Under the pieces are notes generated by a model. The model made no database searches, was not told the DNA's origin, and saw only the letters and a program-made list of their open reading frames with translations. A stretch of DNA of 64,000 nucleotides from Streptomyces sp. CA-278952. GTDB lineage: Bacteria > Actinomycetota > Actinomycetes > Streptomycetales > Streptomycetaceae. Every line of letters starts with the position of its first letter. The stretch's first letter is position 1. The DNA lies in contig NZ_CP112880.1 in the NCBI RefSeq assembly GCF_028747205.1, positions 2,108,001 to 2,172,000 on the forward strand, given 5' to 3'. Made by a program: the position numbers and the translations under genes. Positions 45,977 to 56,786 of the stretch are shown here, in pieces.

Positions 45977-47241
45977 ACCGAAGGGTCGTCATCACCGGGA
46001 TCGGCGTGGTGGCTCCCGGCGCCACCGGGACCAAGCCGTTCTGGGAGTTCCTGCTGTCGGGGACCACCGCCACCCGGGCCATCCGCTCGTTCGACGCCAC
46101 GCCCTTCCGTTCCCGGATCGCCGCCGAGTGCGACTTTGATCCGCTGGCAGCGGGACTGTCCCGGGAGCAGATCGGATCGCTCGACCGCGTCAGCCAGTTC
46201 GCGCTGGTCGCCGGGCAGGAGGCGCTCGTCGACAGCGGGCTGCGGATCGAGGAGGAGCGCGCGCACCGGATGGGAGTGTGCGTCGGCACAGCGGTGGGCT
46301 GCACTCAGCGGCTGGAGTCCGAGTACGTCGCGCTCAGCAACGGCGGGGCGAACTGGTTCCTGGACGCCGACCGGGGGTCACCGGCCCTCTACGACTACTT
46401 CGTGCCGAGCTCCATCGCCGCCGAACTCGCCTGGTTGGCGGGGGCCGAGGGGCCTGCCGCCGTCGTCTCCGCCGGGTGCACCTCGGGGATCGACTCCATC
46501 GGGTACGCCTGCGAGCTGATCCGCGAGGGCTCGGTGGACGCCATGATCACGGGCGGTGTGGACGCCCCCGTCGCACCGATCACCGTGGCCTGCTTCGACG
46601 CCATCAGGGCCACCTCCGACCACAACGACACCCCCGAGACCGCCTCGCGCCCCTTCAGCCGCAGCCGCAACGGGTTCGTGCTGGGCGAGGGCGGCGCGAT
46701 CGTGGTGCTGGAGGAGGCCGAATCCGCACGGCGGCGGGGCGCGCGGATCTACGCGGAGATCGGCGGGTACGCCTCCCGCAGCAACGCTCATCACATGACC
46801 GGGTTGCGGGCCGACGGGGCGGAGCTGGCGGCGGCGGTCACCGCGGCGCTGGACGAGGCCCGCCGTGACCCCTCCGACGTGGACTACGTCAACGCCCACG
46901 GAACCGCGACGAAACAGAACGACCTGCACGAGACCGCCGCGTTCAAGCGGGCCCTGGGGGCGCACGCGTACGGAGTGCCGATCAGCTCCATCAAGTCGAT
47001 GATCGGGCACTCCCTCGGCGCGGTCGGCGCCCTGGAGGTCGCGGCGACCGCGCTGGCCATCGAGTACGGGGCCGTCCCGCCGACAGCGAATCTGCACGAC
47101 CCCGACCCTGAACTGGACCTGGACTACGTACCGCTGACCGCGCGTGAACGGGACGTGCGGCACGCGTTGACCGTGGGCAGCGGATTCGGCGGCTTCCAGA
47201 GCGCGATGCTGCTGAGCAGGTACGAAGTGGCGGCGTCGTGA
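45973..47241 (+). CDS. dpsA: type II PKS ketosynthase alpha
   Basis: The 422-residue condensing enzyme has the intact catalytic triad: Cys169 in VSAGCTSGID, His309 in VNAHGTAT and His346 in SMIGHSLGA. It extends the propionyl starter with malonyl units to a decaketide together with DpsB. The start is coupled to dnrG and the stop overlaps dpsB. Confidence 0.97.
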   Translation: MNRRVVITGIGVVAPGATGTKPFWEFLLSGTTATRAIRSFDATPFRSRIAAECDFDPLAAGLSREQIGSLDRVSQFALVAGQEALVDSGLRIEEERAHRMGVCVGTAVGCTQRLESEYVALSNGGANWFLDADRGSPALYDYFVPSSIAAELAWLAGAEGPAAVVSAGCTSGIDSIGYACELIREGSVDAMITGGVDAPVAPITVACFDAIRATSDHNDTPETASRPFSRSRNGFVLGEGGAIVVLEEAESARRRGARIYAEIGGYASRSNAHHMTGLRADGAELAAAVTAALDEARRDPSDVDYVNAHGTATKQNDLHETAAFKRALGAHAYGVPISSIKSMIGHSLGAVGALEVAATALAIEYGAVPPTANLHDPDPELDLDYVPLTARERDVRHALTVGSGFGGFQSAMLLSRYEVAAS

Positions 47242-48527
47242 CGGGCCCCGTGGTCCGCGACGCCCCGGCCCCCTCCCGGCCGCCCGCGCGGAGTGCTCCC
47301 CCGGGCCGGGCCGTGGTGACCGGCATCGGCGTCGTGGCCCCCAACGGCCTGGGCACGCGTGCGTACTGGGACGCCGTGCTGAAGGGCCGCAGCGGCATCG
47401 GTCCGCTCCGGAGTGCCACGGACGACGGGAGGCTCGGCGGGCTCGTCGGCGAGGTGTACGACTTCGACGCCCGGGCCCATCTGCCCAAGCCGCTGCTGGT
47501 CCAGACCGACCGGATGACCCAGTACGCGCTGGCCGCCGCCGACTGGGCGCTCGCCGAGGCCCGCTGCACCCCCTCATCGGCGCTGGCGGCGGGCGTGATC
47601 ACCGCCAGCGCCTCCGGCGGGTTCGACTTCGGCCAGCGGGAGCTGCAACACCTCTGGGGCCAGGGACCGGCCCATGTCAGCGCCTACATGTCGTTCGCCT
47701 GGTTCTACGCCGTCAACACCGGGCAGATCGCCATCCGCAACGACCTGCGCGGCCCCGTCGGCGTGCTGGTGGCCGAGCAGGCAGGCGGCCTGGACGCCCT
47801 CGGGCACGCCCGGCGCAAGGTCAGGGGCGGCGCGGAACTGATCGTGACGGGGGCCGTCGACTCGTCGCTGTGCCCGTACGGAATGGCGGCCCAGCTGGCG
47901 TCGGGACGGCTGAGCGGGGCGGACGCCCCTGCCACCGCGTATCTGCCCTTCGACCGGCGGGCGGCCGGGCACGTGCCGGGTGAGGGAGGGGCGATCCTCA
48001 CCCTCGAAGATGCCGGGCGGGCCGCCTCCCGGGGCGCACCGTCTTACGGGGAGATCGCCGGATACGGCGCGAGTTTCGACCCGCCCCCCGGTTCCGGCCG
48101 GCCCTCGTCGCTCGTCCGCGCCATCGAAGCGGCGCTCGCCGACGCGGGGCTGGACGCCGACGACGTGGCCGTGGTGTTCGCCGACGGCGCGGCCGTTCCC
48201 GGGCTGGACGCCGCGGAGGCGGAAGCCCTGGCGGCGGTCTTCGGGCCGCGCGGGGTGCCGGTGACCGTGCCCAAGACCCTCACCGGCCGGCTGTACTCGG
48301 GGGCCGGGCCGCTGGACGTGGCGACCGCCCTGCTGTCGCTGCGTGACTCGGTGGTGCCGGCGACCGCCCTCGTGGAGGTGGACCCGGAGCTGCCACTGGA
48401 CCTCGTGACGGGACGGCCCCGGCCGCTGCCCGAGGCGAGCGGCGCGCGCGCCGGCCGGGCCGCGCTGGTGGTCGCCCGCGGCTACGGCGGGTTCAACAGC
48501 GCGCTGGTGGTCAGGGGGGTGCGATGA
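47238..48527 (+). CDS. dpsB: type II PKS chain length factor (ketosynthase beta)
   Basis: The 429-residue KS-like protein has Gln181 in place of the catalytic cysteine ([14 protein letters not shown]), the hallmark of chain length factors. An N-terminal extension of about 24 Pro/Arg-rich residues precedes the KS fold. It pairs with DpsA and sets the chain length. It is coupled at both ends by 4-base overlaps. Confidence 0.96.
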   Translation: MTGPVVRDAPAPSRPPARSAPPGRAVVTGIGVVAPNGLGTRAYWDAVLKGRSGIGPLRSATDDGRLGGLVGEVYDFDARAHLPKPLLVQTDRMTQYALAAADWALAEARCTPSSALAAGVITASASGGFDFGQRELQHLWGQGPAHVSAYMSFAWFYAVNTGQIAIRNDLRGPVGVLVAEQAGGLDALGHARRKVRGGAELIVTGAVDSSLCPYGMAAQLASGRLSGADAPATAYLPFDRRAAGHVPGEGGAILTLEDAGRAASRGAPSYGEIAGYGASFDPPPGSGRPSSLVRAIEAALADAGLDADDVAVVFADGAAVPGLDAAEAEALAAVFGPRGVPVTVPKTLTGRLYSGAGPLDVATALLSLRDSVVPATALVEVDPELPLDLVTGRPRPLPEASGARAGRAALVVARGYGGFNSALVVRGVR

Positions 48528-49579
48528 GTGCGGAGTCCCAGGACCTCTACGTAGCGGGCTGCGGCACCTGGCTCCCGCCGGCCATGACCACCGAACAGGC
48601 CCTGGCCGGCGGGTACTGCGAGCGGGCACTCGCCACCTCGACCGCGATGCTGGCGGTGGCGGTGGCGGACAAGGAGGGCCCGGCCCAGATGGCGGCCCTG
48701 GCCGCCGGCGTCGCCCTGGACCGGTCGGGCGTCGGTCCGGCCCGCATCGCCCTGGTGCTCCACTCCGGCCTGTACTTCCAGGGCCACCCGCTGTGGGCTC
48801 CCGCGTCCTACGTCCAGCGGGTGGCGGTCGGCAACCGCTGCCCGGCCGTGGAGGTGGGGCAGGTCTCCAACGGCGGTATGGCCGCCCTGGAACTGGCCAG
48901 GGGCTACCTGCTGGCCTCCCCGGACCGGGATGCCGCGCTGATCACCACCGGTGACCGCATGCACCTGCCGGGATTCGATCGCTGGCGCAGCGACCCGGGG
49001 ACGGTGTACGCCGACGGCGGTACGGCCCTGGTGCTGTCCCGGCGCGAGGGCTTCGCCAGGCTGCGCAGCCTGGTGACGGTCTCCGAACCGCAGTTGGAGG
49101 GGATGCACAGGGGCGGCCACCCGTTCGGCCCGCCGTCCGTGGAGGAGGAGCCGGGCACCGTGGACCTGGGCGCGCACAAGCGGGCGTACGTGGCCGAGGC
49201 CGGCTCCGCGTTCAGCGTCGCCCGGGTCTCGGCGGGCCAGGAGGCGGCGCTCACCGGCGCGCTGGAGGCGGCTGGGGTGACACTGGCCGACATCGACAGG
49301 GTGGTGCTGCCGCACATGGGCAGACGGCGGCTGAACGCGGCCTTCTTCTCCAAGTGGGATATCGAACCGGAGCACACCACGTGGGAGTTCGGGCGGCGCA
49401 CCGGCCATCTCGGGGGTGGTGACCCGATCGCCGGTTTCGATCACCTGGTCGCCTCCGGCGACATCGCACCCGGCGAACTGTGCCTGCTCGTGAGCGTCGG
49501 GGCCGGCTTCAGCTGGTCGTGCGCCGTCGTGGAACTGTTGGAGTACCCGTCGTGGGCGGCCTCGTCGGCCGCCCGGTGA
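48524..49579 (+). CDS. dpsC: KAS III-like starter-unit enzyme with Ser in place of Cys
   Basis: The 351-residue protein has the KAS III fold, but the active-site nucleophile position reads GQVSNGG, with Ser115 instead of Cys; the histidine regions [12 protein letters not shown] and [10 protein letters not shown] remain. DpsC of S. peucetius has the same substitution and directs the use of propionyl-CoA as starter, leading to the C-9 ethyl-derived side chain of daunorubicin. Its start overlaps the dpsB stop. Confidence 0.94.
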   Translation: MSAESQDLYVAGCGTWLPPAMTTEQALAGGYCERALATSTAMLAVAVADKEGPAQMAALAAGVALDRSGVGPARIALVLHSGLYFQGHPLWAPASYVQRVAVGNRCPAVEVGQVSNGGMAALELARGYLLASPDRDAALITTGDRMHLPGFDRWRSDPGTVYADGGTALVLSRREGFARLRSLVTVSEPQLEGMHRGGHPFGPPSVEEEPGTVDLGAHKRAYVAEAGSAFSVARVSAGQEAALTGALEAAGVTLADIDRVVLPHMGRRRLNAAFFSKWDIEPEHTTWEFGRRTGHLGGGDPIAGFDHLVASGDIAPGELCLLVSVGAGFSWSCAVVELLEYPSWAASSAAR

Positions 49580-49589
49580 GGAGCCCGTC

Positions 49590-50603
49590 ATGGACGCGTC
49601 CGCGATTCTCCTGATGTTTCCGGGACAGGGTTCGCAGCATCCGCGCATGGCAGCCGGACTGTACGGGCATGAGCCCGCCTTCACCTCGGCCTTGGACGAG
49701 GTGTTCGACGCGTACGACGCGGAGGCGCGCGGGGAGGGCGGGCGGCTGCGTACCGACTGGCTGGCCGAGCACCCCGAGGTCCCGTTGCCGCACGTCACCC
49801 GCTCCCAGCCGCTGCTGTTCGCGGTGGACTACGCCCTGGGCAGGATGGTGATGGCGCGGGGGCTGCGGCCCTCGGCCCTCCTGGGACACAGCATCGGTGA
49901 GATGGCGGCCGCCGCGCTGGCCGGGGTGTTCACCCCCGGGGAGGCGGCGGGTCTCGTACTGGACCGGGTGCGGCGGCTCGCCGCTGCCCCGCCGGGCGGC
50001 ATGCTGGCGGTCGCGGCGGAGGCCTCGGCGCTGGAGCCGTACGTACGGGACGGCGTCGTGGTCGCCGCGCTCAACTCGCCCCGGCAGACCATTCTGGCGG
50101 GACCCGACAAGTCGCTGGCCGAGGTCGCCGGGGCGCTCCACGAGGCGGGCCTGACGTGCCGGCGGATTCCCTCGCTCACCGCGTTCCACAGCCCGGCGCT
50201 GGCCCCGTACGCGACGGGGGCGGCCGAGCGGTTCGCCGCCACGCCCGTGTCGGCGCCCCGCATCCCCGTCCACTCCGGTTACCGCGCGGGGCTGCTCACC
50301 GGACGCCTGGCCGCCGACGCGTCGTACTGGGCCGGTCATCCAGTGGAGCCGGTCAGGTTCTGGCCCGCGCTGGACTCCGTTCTCACCTCGCGCTCGGGTG
50401 TGGTCTGCGTGGAGGCGGGCCCGGGGCAGGGGCTGAGCGCCCTGGCCCGGCGGCATCCGACGGTGCGTCGCGGAGAGAACGCCGTGGTGGCGCTCCTGCC
50501 GCCCGGGGAGGGCCCGGCCGCGGCGGACCGGGAGTCCGTCGCGGCCGCGCTGGCCTCCGTGCGCGACCGGGAAGCCGTACTCAACGGGCGACCCGGGCGG
50601 TGA
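49590..50603 (+). CDS. dpsD: acyltransferase homologue DpsD
   Basis: The 337-residue protein has the malonyl-transferase start [19 protein letters not shown], the catalytic serine in [11 protein letters not shown], and a later [14 protein letters not shown] histidine segment ([13 protein letters not shown]). In S. peucetius it accompanies DpsC but is not strictly required for starter choice. It lies ten bases after dpsC and overlaps the convergent dnrC by 23 bp. Confidence 0.92.
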   Translation: MDASAILLMFPGQGSQHPRMAAGLYGHEPAFTSALDEVFDAYDAEARGEGGRLRTDWLAEHPEVPLPHVTRSQPLLFAVDYALGRMVMARGLRPSALLGHSIGEMAAAALAGVFTPGEAAGLVLDRVRRLAAAPPGGMLAVAAEASALEPYVRDGVVVAALNSPRQTILAGPDKSLAEVAGALHEAGLTCRRIPSLTAFHSPALAPYATGAAERFAATPVSAPRIPVHSGYRAGLLTGRLAADASYWAGHPVEPVRFWPALDSVLTSRSGVVCVEAGPGQGLSALARRHPTVRRGENAVVALLPPGEGPAAADRESVAAALASVRDREAVLNGRPGR

Positions 50604-51441
50604 CGAAGCGGACGGGGACGTCGATGGCGAGCGCCCCGGTGTCGTCACTCAGCTCGTCGAGCCCCTCGAGAAGGCGCGAGCGCAGTTCCGCCCGCTGGGC
50701 CGGGGGCAGGTTCTGCCACAGCAGTCGCATGCCCTGGGTGTGGGACCAGTCCACCCACGCTTCGCTCGACACGGCGGTCATCCGCACCGGTTCGTCCACG
50801 ACGGCCACCGAGTCGTATCCGCAGCCCTCCAGCGTGCGCACGAGGTCCTCGGGCCTTTCCAGCCAGCTGTTGAACCGCTGGACCAGCGCCTCGGGCCGCC
50901 ACTGCTCGGGGAGGTGTTCCAGCAGCGACCGTGGAATGAGCGGAGTGAATTCCGGCGGCAGGAAAGGAAAGATTCCCGCGCGGAAAACCGGGCTGGTGAA
51001 GGCGATCCTGCCGCCACTGTCCAGAATCCCAGCATATCGCGTCAGCGCATCGGTCGCGTGCGGCAGAAAGATGACGCTGTAGCTTCCCGTGACGAGGTCG
51101 AATGAACGCGCCGGAAGGTCGGGCATCTCGGCGTCCATCACCTGTAGTACGGCATTACGCAGTTTGCGCTCCACCGCCTCCTTCCGGGCCTCCTCGATCA
51201 TTCCGGGAGCAATATCGATTCCGACGACTCTCCCTTCGGGCCCCACCCTCTCCGCAGCCGGGAAAAGGCATGCTCCGCGGCCGCATCCGATGTCGAGCAC
51301 CCGTTCACCGGGGGCCGGCGCCGCGATGTCGACCAGTCGCCGGCCCATGGGCGTGAAGAATTCCACCCCCAGCCGGTCGTAGGTCGAAGAAGACTGATCG
51401 AAGGCGCGCGCAACCTGATCCTTGTAGGACGAATCCCGCAA
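50581..51441 (-). CDS. dnrC: aklanonic acid methyltransferase
   Basis: The 286-residue class I SAM-dependent methyltransferase has [20 protein letters not shown] (motif I) and the acidic VVGIDIAP turn. It methylates the carboxylate of aklanonic acid before the fourth ring closes. The start is taken as TTG because an AGGAG site lies six bases upstream; another TTG seven codons earlier has no site. No ATG or GTG is close to the expected N-terminus. It is divergent from dnrD. Confidence 0.88.
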   Translation of the reverse strand: MRDSSYKDQVARAFDQSSSTYDRLGVEFFTPMGRRLVDIAAPAPGERVLDIGCGRGACLFPAAERVGPEGRVVGIDIAPGMIEEARKEAVERKLRNAVLQVMDAEMPDLPARSFDLVTGSYSVIFLPHATDALTRYAGILDSGGRIAFTSPVFRAGIFPFLPPEFTPLIPRSLLEHLPEQWRPEALVQRFNSWLERPEDLVRTLEGCGYDSVAVVDEPVRMTAVSSEAWVDWSHTQGMRLLWQNLPPAQRAELRSRLLEGLDELSDDTGALAIDVPVRFVTARVAR

Positions 51442-51487
51442 CGTCGACTCCTGCCTCTGCAAAGTGATTCCGCTTCCTGGTTTCCAG

Positions 51488-51530
51488 TATTCGACTCACG
51501 CTTGAGGAGCGGTGGAGTTCCCTTCGAGAC
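51488..51530. promoter_or_regulatory. DnrI-type heptamer arrays between dnrC and dnrD
   Basis: On the plus strand four heptamers, TCGACTC, TTGAGGA, TGGAGTT and TCGAGAC, begin exactly every 11 bp and end 92 bp before dnrD. On the minus strand TCAAGCG and TCGAATA are 11 bp apart, ending 46 bp before the dnrC start. This is the most regular array in the window and should drive the dnrD-K-P-Q-S operon. Confidence 0.7.
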
Positions 51531-51622
51531 ACCCATCAGGTTCTTGCATGTCACGGCCGCCGGAAACAAGAATTACCCCAGCGGTCACCACAGGCGCCGC
51601 CTTCTCTACGGAGGGACATTTG

Positions 51623-52060
51623 ATGAGCCCACAGATCGATCTCGTCCGGCGTATGGTCGAGGCGTACAACACCGGAAAGACTGACGCCGCGGCGGAGTTC
51701 ATCCATCCCGAATATCTGAACCCGGGAGCGCTGGAGCACAACCCGGACATGCGCGGTCCGGAGGCGTTCGCCACCGCGGTCACCTGGCTGAAGTACGCCT
51801 TCTCCGAGGAGGCGCACCTCGAAGAGATCTCGTACGAGGAGAACGGCTCCTGGGTGCGGGCGAAGCTGGCCCTCTACGGCCGGCACGTCGGCAACCTCGT
51901 CGGCATGCCTCCCACCGGGCGCCGGTTCTCCGGCGAGCAGATCCACCTCCTACGCATCGTCGACGGCAGGATCCGCGACCACCGCGACTGGCCCGACTAC
52001 CTCGGTACGTACCGCCAGCTCGGCGAGCCCTGGCCCGCTGACGAAGGCTGGCGTTCCTGA
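51623..52060 (+). CDS. dnrD: aklanonic acid methyl ester cyclase (SnoaL family)
   Basis: The 145-residue SnoaL-fold protein closes the fourth ring by an intramolecular aldol reaction giving aklaviketone. The conserved HRDWPDYLG segment near residue 122 supplies the acid/base aspartate known from SnoaL and AknH, and the [14 protein letters not shown] motif lines the pocket. A GGAGGGA site precedes the ATG. Confidence 0.92.
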   Translation: MSPQIDLVRRMVEAYNTGKTDAAAEFIHPEYLNPGALEHNPDMRGPEAFATAVTWLKYAFSEEAHLEEISYEENGSWVRAKLALYGRHVGNLVGMPPTGRRFSGEQIHLLRIVDGRIRDHRDWPDYLGTYRQLGEPWPADEGWRS

Positions 52061-52112
52061 CACCCGCGCGTTCCCCCTCCCGCCGACCTCACGACAGGAG
52101 CACGGACACCTC

Positions 52113-53183
52113 ATGACAGCCGAACCGACGCACGATGGCCGACCGCAGCAGATCGACGCACTCAGGACCCTGATACGCCTCGGGAGCCTGCACACACCCA
52201 TGGTCGTCAGGGTGGCGGCCACCTTGCGGCTGGTCGACCACATTCTGGACGGCGCCCGTTCCATCGAAGCCCTGGCGGCCAGGACCGACACCCGGCCCGG
52301 ACCGCTCCTGCGGCTGATCCGCCATCTCGTGGCGATCGGGCTGCTGGAGGAGTCCGCACCCGGGGAGTTCGTCCCGACCGAGACCGGGGGGCTGCTCGCG
52401 GACGACCACCCGGCCTCGCAGCGGGCCTGGCACGACCTCACCCAGACGGTGGCGCACGCCGACATGTCGTTCACCCGTCTCCTCGACGCGGTGCGGACCG
52501 GCCGCCCCACCTACGAATCGATCTACGGCACGACGTTCTACGAGGACCTCGCCCAACGTCCGCAGCTGCGGGAGTCCTTCGACTCGCTCCTCGCCTGCGA
52601 CCAGGACGTCGCGTTCGACGCCCCGGCGGCGGCGTACGACTGGACGGGCGTCCGGCACGTCCTGGACGTGGGCGGCGGAAAGGGCGGCTTCGCCGCCGCC
52701 GTAGCGCGCCGGGCTCCGCACGTATCAGCCACGGTGCTGGAGATGGCGGGCACCGTGGACGCCGCCCGCACCTACCTCAAGGGCGAGGGTCTCACCGACC
52801 GGGTCGATGCCGTCGAGGGTGACTTCTTCGACCCGCTGCCCCGCAAGGCGGACGCGATCATCCTCTCCTTCGTGCTGCTCAACTGGCCCGACGAGGACGC
52901 CGTTCGGATTCTGAGCCGCTGCGCCGACGCTCTGGAGCCCGGCGGGCGGATCCTCGTCCACGAGCGCGACGACACCCATGAGAACTCCTTCAACGAGCAG
53001 TTCACCGAGCTGGACCTGCGGATGCTGGTCTTCCTCGGCGGCGCCCTGCGCACTCGGGAGAAGTGGGAGGGGCTGGCCGCGTCGGCGGGCCTGGTCGTGG
53101 AGAGCGTGCGCCAACTACCGTCGCCGACCATTCCGTTCGACCTCTCGCTCCTCGTTCTGGCCCCCGCGCCCGACCTCTCCTGA
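52113..53183 (+). CDS. dnrK: carminomycin 4-O-methyltransferase
   Basis: The 356-residue O-methyltransferase has an N-terminal dimerisation winged helix ([20 protein letters not shown]) and a SAM domain with [21 protein letters not shown]. The family relative RdmB is a 10-hydroxylase instead; here the length and the C-terminal [12 protein letters not shown] region match DnrK as I recall it and lack the RdmB-type changes. It should methylate the C-4 hydroxyl after glycosylation. Confidence 0.93.
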   Translation: MTAEPTHDGRPQQIDALRTLIRLGSLHTPMVVRVAATLRLVDHILDGARSIEALAARTDTRPGPLLRLIRHLVAIGLLEESAPGEFVPTETGGLLADDHPASQRAWHDLTQTVAHADMSFTRLLDAVRTGRPTYESIYGTTFYEDLAQRPQLRESFDSLLACDQDVAFDAPAAAYDWTGVRHVLDVGGGKGGFAAAVARRAPHVSATVLEMAGTVDAARTYLKGEGLTDRVDAVEGDFFDPLPRKADAIILSFVLLNWPDEDAVRILSRCADALEPGGRILVHERDDTHENSFNEQFTELDLRMLVFLGGALRTREKWEGLAASAGLVVESVRQLPSPTIPFDLSLLVLAPAPDLS

Positions 53184-53210
53184 ACACCGTACGAAGGGAA
53201 GGGCTCGACG

Positions 53211-54107
53211 ATGACGGCACGCACGATCTCGCACGGAGAGACAACTCTGTGGAGCGAAGGGCTCGGAAACCCGGCCGACTCTCCGATGCTCCTGATCGCC
53301 GGGGGCAACCTCACCGCCGTGTCCTGGCCCGACGAGTTCGTCGAACGGCTCGTGGCGGCGGGGCACTTCGTGATCCGGTACGACCACCGGGACACCGGCC
53401 GCTCCTCGCAGGGCGTCTTCGCCCGCCGACCGTACGGCTTCGACGAACTGGCCGCCGACGCGCTGGCCGTCCTGGACGGCTGGCAGATCGAGGCCGCCCA
53501 TGTGGTGGGGATGTCCCTGGGCCACACCATCGGCCAGCTTCTCGCCCTGGACGCACCCGAGCGTCTGCTGACCCTCACCGTCATGCTCGGGGGCGCGCTG
53601 GACGTCGACTTCGACGCCGCCATCGAGGCGGCGGTCGCCGGAGCCCCCTCGGCCGACGGGCTGCCGCTGCCCACAGCGCGGTTCCTGGAGATGGTGGCTC
53701 TGGTGCAGCAGCCGGCCGAGACGGACGAGGCCCGGCTGGAACTCCGGGTGGAGAAGTGGCGCCTGCTGAACGGGGAGGGGGTGCCCTTCGACGCGGACGA
53801 GTTCCGACGCCGTGAGCTCCAGGCGGCAGCACACGCGGGAACCTTCGAGGAGCCGATCGTGCACCACATGATTCCGCAGCCGCCCGTCGCGCGTGGAGCG
53901 GAACTGGCCCGCGTCACCACACCGGTGCTCGCGATCCAGGCCATGCGCGACCCGGCTGCTCCCTCGCCGCACGCCCAGCACCTCGCCGATCTGATCCCGG
54001 GCGCCCGGGTCGTGGAGGTGGAGAACATGGGCCACGCCCTGCCCCTCGCCGTCCACGAGCCGCTGGCCGAGGCCATCTGCGCGCACACCCGGATCGCGAC
54101 GACATGA
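53211..54107 (+). CDS. dnrP: anthracycline 15-methylesterase
   Basis: The 298-residue alpha/beta-hydrolase has the nucleophile Ser102 in [11 protein letters not shown], Asp247 in [10 protein letters not shown] and His275 in ENMGHALPL, paralleling the RdmC triad. It removes the C-15 methyl ester of the glycosylated intermediate, preparing for decarboxylation. It sits between dnrK and dnmQ in a single operon and its stop overlaps an upstream ATG of the next gene. Confidence 0.93.
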   Translation: MTARTISHGETTLWSEGLGNPADSPMLLIAGGNLTAVSWPDEFVERLVAAGHFVIRYDHRDTGRSSQGVFARRPYGFDELAADALAVLDGWQIEAAHVVGMSLGHTIGQLLALDAPERLLTLTVMLGGALDVDFDAAIEAAVAGAPSADGLPLPTARFLEMVALVQQPAETDEARLELRVEKWRLLNGEGVPFDADEFRRRELQAAAHAGTFEEPIVHHMIPQPPVARGAELARVTTPVLAIQAMRDPAAPSPHAQHLADLIPGARVVEVENMGHALPLAVHEPLAEAICAHTRIATT

Positions 54108-54121
54108 CGAGGAGCACCACG

Positions 54122-55435
54122 ATGTCCACGCCCCCTCCTTCCGCACCGGCGGCCGACCCGACCGACAGCGAGCTGGGCCGTCACCTGCTGACCCTGCGCG
54201 GCCTGCACTTCGTCTTCGGCGCGCTCGGCGACCCCTATGCCGAACGGCTGCGCGGCGAGGAGGACCATCTCCTTCTCGGTGAACGCATCCGGGCCCGGGG
54301 CGCCCTCCACCGCAGCTCGCTGGGTACCTGGGTGACCGCGGACGCCGATCTCGCCGCCCGCCTGCTGGAGGCCCCCCTGCTCTCCGGCGTGCACGCCGGG
54401 CCGGCGGCCCCCGGCAGCCATGTGCACGAGAACGTGTGGGAGACGTGGCGCACCTGTCACACGACTCCGCTGGGCGAGGACTTCCCGTCCCGGCGCCCCG
54501 CCGACTGCGACCGCCTCGCGGACCTGCTCCGCCCGGTGCTCGGTCCGCGCACATGCGGGGCCTGGCGGCCGGACGCCGAGCGCGCGGTCCACCGGGTGCT
54601 GGACGACCTGCCGTCCCACTTCGACCTGGTACGGGATCTGGCCCGGCCGGTGGCCATCGGATCCCTGACCGCGATTCTGGGTCTTCCGGACTCCGCCCGT
54701 GCCGAACTGCTGGACTTGATGCCCGCGTTCGGCCCGGCACTCGACTCCCCCCTGTGCCCGCCCCGTCTCCCCGCGGCCCGCGCGCTGACGGACGCGATCG
54801 GACGCGTACGGGGGCTGATGGAGGCGGCCGTGGCGGCCCGCTCCCGTACTCCGGCCGGCGACGCGCTGAGCGCGCTGCTGGCCGTGCGTTCCGACGGGGG
54901 CCCCGGGGACGTGGCCACCGCCGGCGTGCTGAGCGCCGTGGTGGGCGCCGAGATCACGGCCACCACCGTGGCCAATTCCGTCCTGGCGCTCCTGGACCAC
55001 CGTGACCAGTGGTCGATGGTGTGCGCCGATCCGAGCAGGGCGGCGGACGCGGTCGAGGAGACCCTGCGCTGGGCGCCGCCCCTGACATTGCGCAGCCTTG
55101 TCACCCAGGGCCGGCTGGAGATCGGCGGCGAGGTACTGGAGGCGGACGAGCACGTGGTGGTGGTGGTGGACGCGGCCCAGCGGGATCCGAAGCGGTACAA
55201 GGACCCGGACAGCTTCCGCATCGACCGGCCCCGCGATCCCGGGTTCTCGCACCTGGCCCTCACCGACCGGGAGCACGCGCGGCTGGTCGCGCCGCTCGTC
55301 CGTGTGCAGTGCACGGCCGCCGTACGGGCACTGGCCGAGCGGCTGCCGGCGCTGCGGACGAAGGGGGACACGGTGAGGCGCGGACGCTCCCCCGTGGTCC
55401 GCGCCCCACTCTCCCAGTCCCTGGCGAAGGACTAG
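54122..55435 (+). CDS. dnmQ: P450-like glycosyltransferase helper lacking haem cysteine
   Basis: The 437-residue protein has the P450 fold with the ExxR helix ([11 protein letters not shown]), but the haem-binding loop is replaced by [19 protein letters not shown] with no cysteine ligand. Proteins such as AknT, DesVIII and DnrQ are haem-free activators of their partner glycosyltransferases. The ATG at MSTPPPS follows GAGGAG with a seven-base spacer and is preferred over the ATGA-coupled ATG six codons earlier. It directly precedes dnmS. Confidence 0.92.
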   Translation: MSTPPPSAPAADPTDSELGRHLLTLRGLHFVFGALGDPYAERLRGEEDHLLLGERIRARGALHRSSLGTWVTADADLAARLLEAPLLSGVHAGPAAPGSHVHENVWETWRTCHTTPLGEDFPSRRPADCDRLADLLRPVLGPRTCGAWRPDAERAVHRVLDDLPSHFDLVRDLARPVAIGSLTAILGLPDSARAELLDLMPAFGPALDSPLCPPRLPAARALTDAIGRVRGLMEAAVAARSRTPAGDALSALLAVRSDGGPGDVATAGVLSAVVGAEITATTVANSVLALLDHRDQWSMVCADPSRAADAVEETLRWAPPLTLRSLVTQGRLEIGGEVLEADEHVVVVVDAAQRDPKRYKDPDSFRIDRPRDPGFSHLALTDREHARLVAPLVRVQCTAAVRALAERLPALRTKGDTVRRGRSPVVRAPLSQSLAKD

Positions 55436-55462
55436 ACCGGTGACCTCGGAAAGGCAGCCCCG

Positions 55463-56743
55463 ATGAAGGTACTGCTGACGGCGTTCGCCATGGACGCGCA
55501 CTTCAACGGAGTGGTGCCGCTGGCGTGGGCGCTGCGGACGGCGGGACACGACGTCCGGGTGGCGAGCCAGCCCTCCCTCACGGAGAGCATCACCCGGGCG
55601 GGTCTCACCGCGGTGCCGGTGGGCACGGACCACCAGGTCGAGTCCGCGATGGGGGCGATGGCGCCCGGAGTGTTCGCCCTGCACAGCAATCCCGACTACC
55701 TGGAGAACCGGCCCGAGCTGCTCGGCCTGGACTTCCTGGAAGCGTCGACCTCGATGCTGACCGCGGCGTTCTACGCCCAGATCAACAACGACTCCATGAT
55801 CGACGAGTTGGTGGACTTCGCCCGCTGGTGGCGTCCCGACCTGGTGGTCTGGGAGCCCTTCACCTTCGCCGGCGCGGTGGCGGCACAGGTCGTGGGAGCC
55901 GCGCACGCCCGTCTGCTCTGGGGCCCGGACCTCTTTCTGCGGGTGCACGACCGCTTCCGGCAGGCGCTGGAGGACGTACCGGCCGAGCTCCGGGACGACT
56001 CCCTGAAGGAATGGCTGACGTGGACGCTGGAGCGGCACGGATCGGCCTTCCGTACCGAGGTGGTGAGCGGGCACTGGACGATCGACCAGATGCCGCCGAG
56101 CGTCCGGCTCCCCACGACCCGGCCGACCGTACCCATGCGCTTCGTCCCGTACAACGGCCCGGTCCCCGCTGTGGTGCCCTCGTGGCTGCGGCGGGCCCCG
56201 CAGCGGCAGAGGGTACTGCTCACCCAGGGCATCACGGAGCGCTCGACCGGTTTCGCGGGCTTGCCCGGGGCAGCTGAACTGCTGGCGGCGATCGCGGAGC
56301 TGGACGTCGAGGTGGTCGCCACGGTAAAGGCGGAGGAGCAACCCGATCTGCCGCCGCTGCCCGCGAATGTCCGGGTCGTGGACAGCTTGTCCCTGCATGT
56401 CGTGCTGCCGACGTGCACGGCCGTCGTGCACCATGGCGGGGCCGGCACCTGGGCGACGGCCGCGCTGTACGGCGTACCACAACTCGCCCTGGCCTGGCAG
56501 TGGGACGATGTCCACCGCGCGGGGCAGTTGGAGAAGCTGGGCGCGGGCGTCTTCCTCTCGCCCCGTGCCGAGGGCGCCTCCGCAGGACGCGTCAGGGACC
56601 GGCTGGGGCAGGTGCTGTCCGAGCCGTCCTTCCGGCAGGGAGCGGGGCGGATCCGCACGGAGATGCTGCGCACCCCCTCGCCCAACGCGGTGGTGCCGAG
56701 GCTGGAACGTCTGACCGCTCGCCACCGCACCGCGGCGGGCTGA
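55463..56743 (+). CDS. dnmS: daunosaminyl transferase
   Basis: The 426-residue GT1 glycosyltransferase has the N-terminal MKVLLTAFAMDAHFNGVVPLAWAL and C-terminal donor-binding AVVHHGGAGTWATAALYGVPQLALAWQWDD. It attaches the amino sugar to the C-7 hydroxyl of the rhodomycinone aglycone with help from DnmQ encoded just upstream. It is the last gene of the dnrD-K-P-Q-S operon and converges on drrC. Confidence 0.93.
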   Translation: MKVLLTAFAMDAHFNGVVPLAWALRTAGHDVRVASQPSLTESITRAGLTAVPVGTDHQVESAMGAMAPGVFALHSNPDYLENRPELLGLDFLEASTSMLTAAFYAQINNDSMIDELVDFARWWRPDLVVWEPFTFAGAVAAQVVGAAHARLLWGPDLFLRVHDRFRQALEDVPAELRDDSLKEWLTWTLERHGSAFRTEVVSGHWTIDQMPPSVRLPTTRPTVPMRFVPYNGPVPAVVPSWLRRAPQRQRVLLTQGITERSTGFAGLPGAAELLAAIAELDVEVVATVKAEEQPDLPPLPANVRVVDSLSLHVVLPTCTAVVHHGGAGTWATAALYGVPQLALAWQWDDVHRAGQLEKLGAGVFLSPRAEGASAGRVRDRLGQVLSEPSFRQGAGRIRTEMLRTPSPNAVVPRLERLTARHRTAAG

Positions 56744-56786
56744 TCCGCCCGGACGGAACGGGACCACCCGCTCCGCCGGGACCGTC

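Noticed and set aside
52113..53183. Assignment of the methyltransferase as an RdmB-type 10-hydroxylase
   Set aside because: The C-terminal region and overall length match DnrK as remembered and the changes typical of RdmB are not seen.
52772..56767. A 1331-codon open frame on the minus strand opposite dnrK-dnrP-dnmQ-dnmS
   Set aside because: It is an antisense by-product of high GC third positions; the plus-strand genes carry clear family motifs and ribosome sites, while this frame has none.
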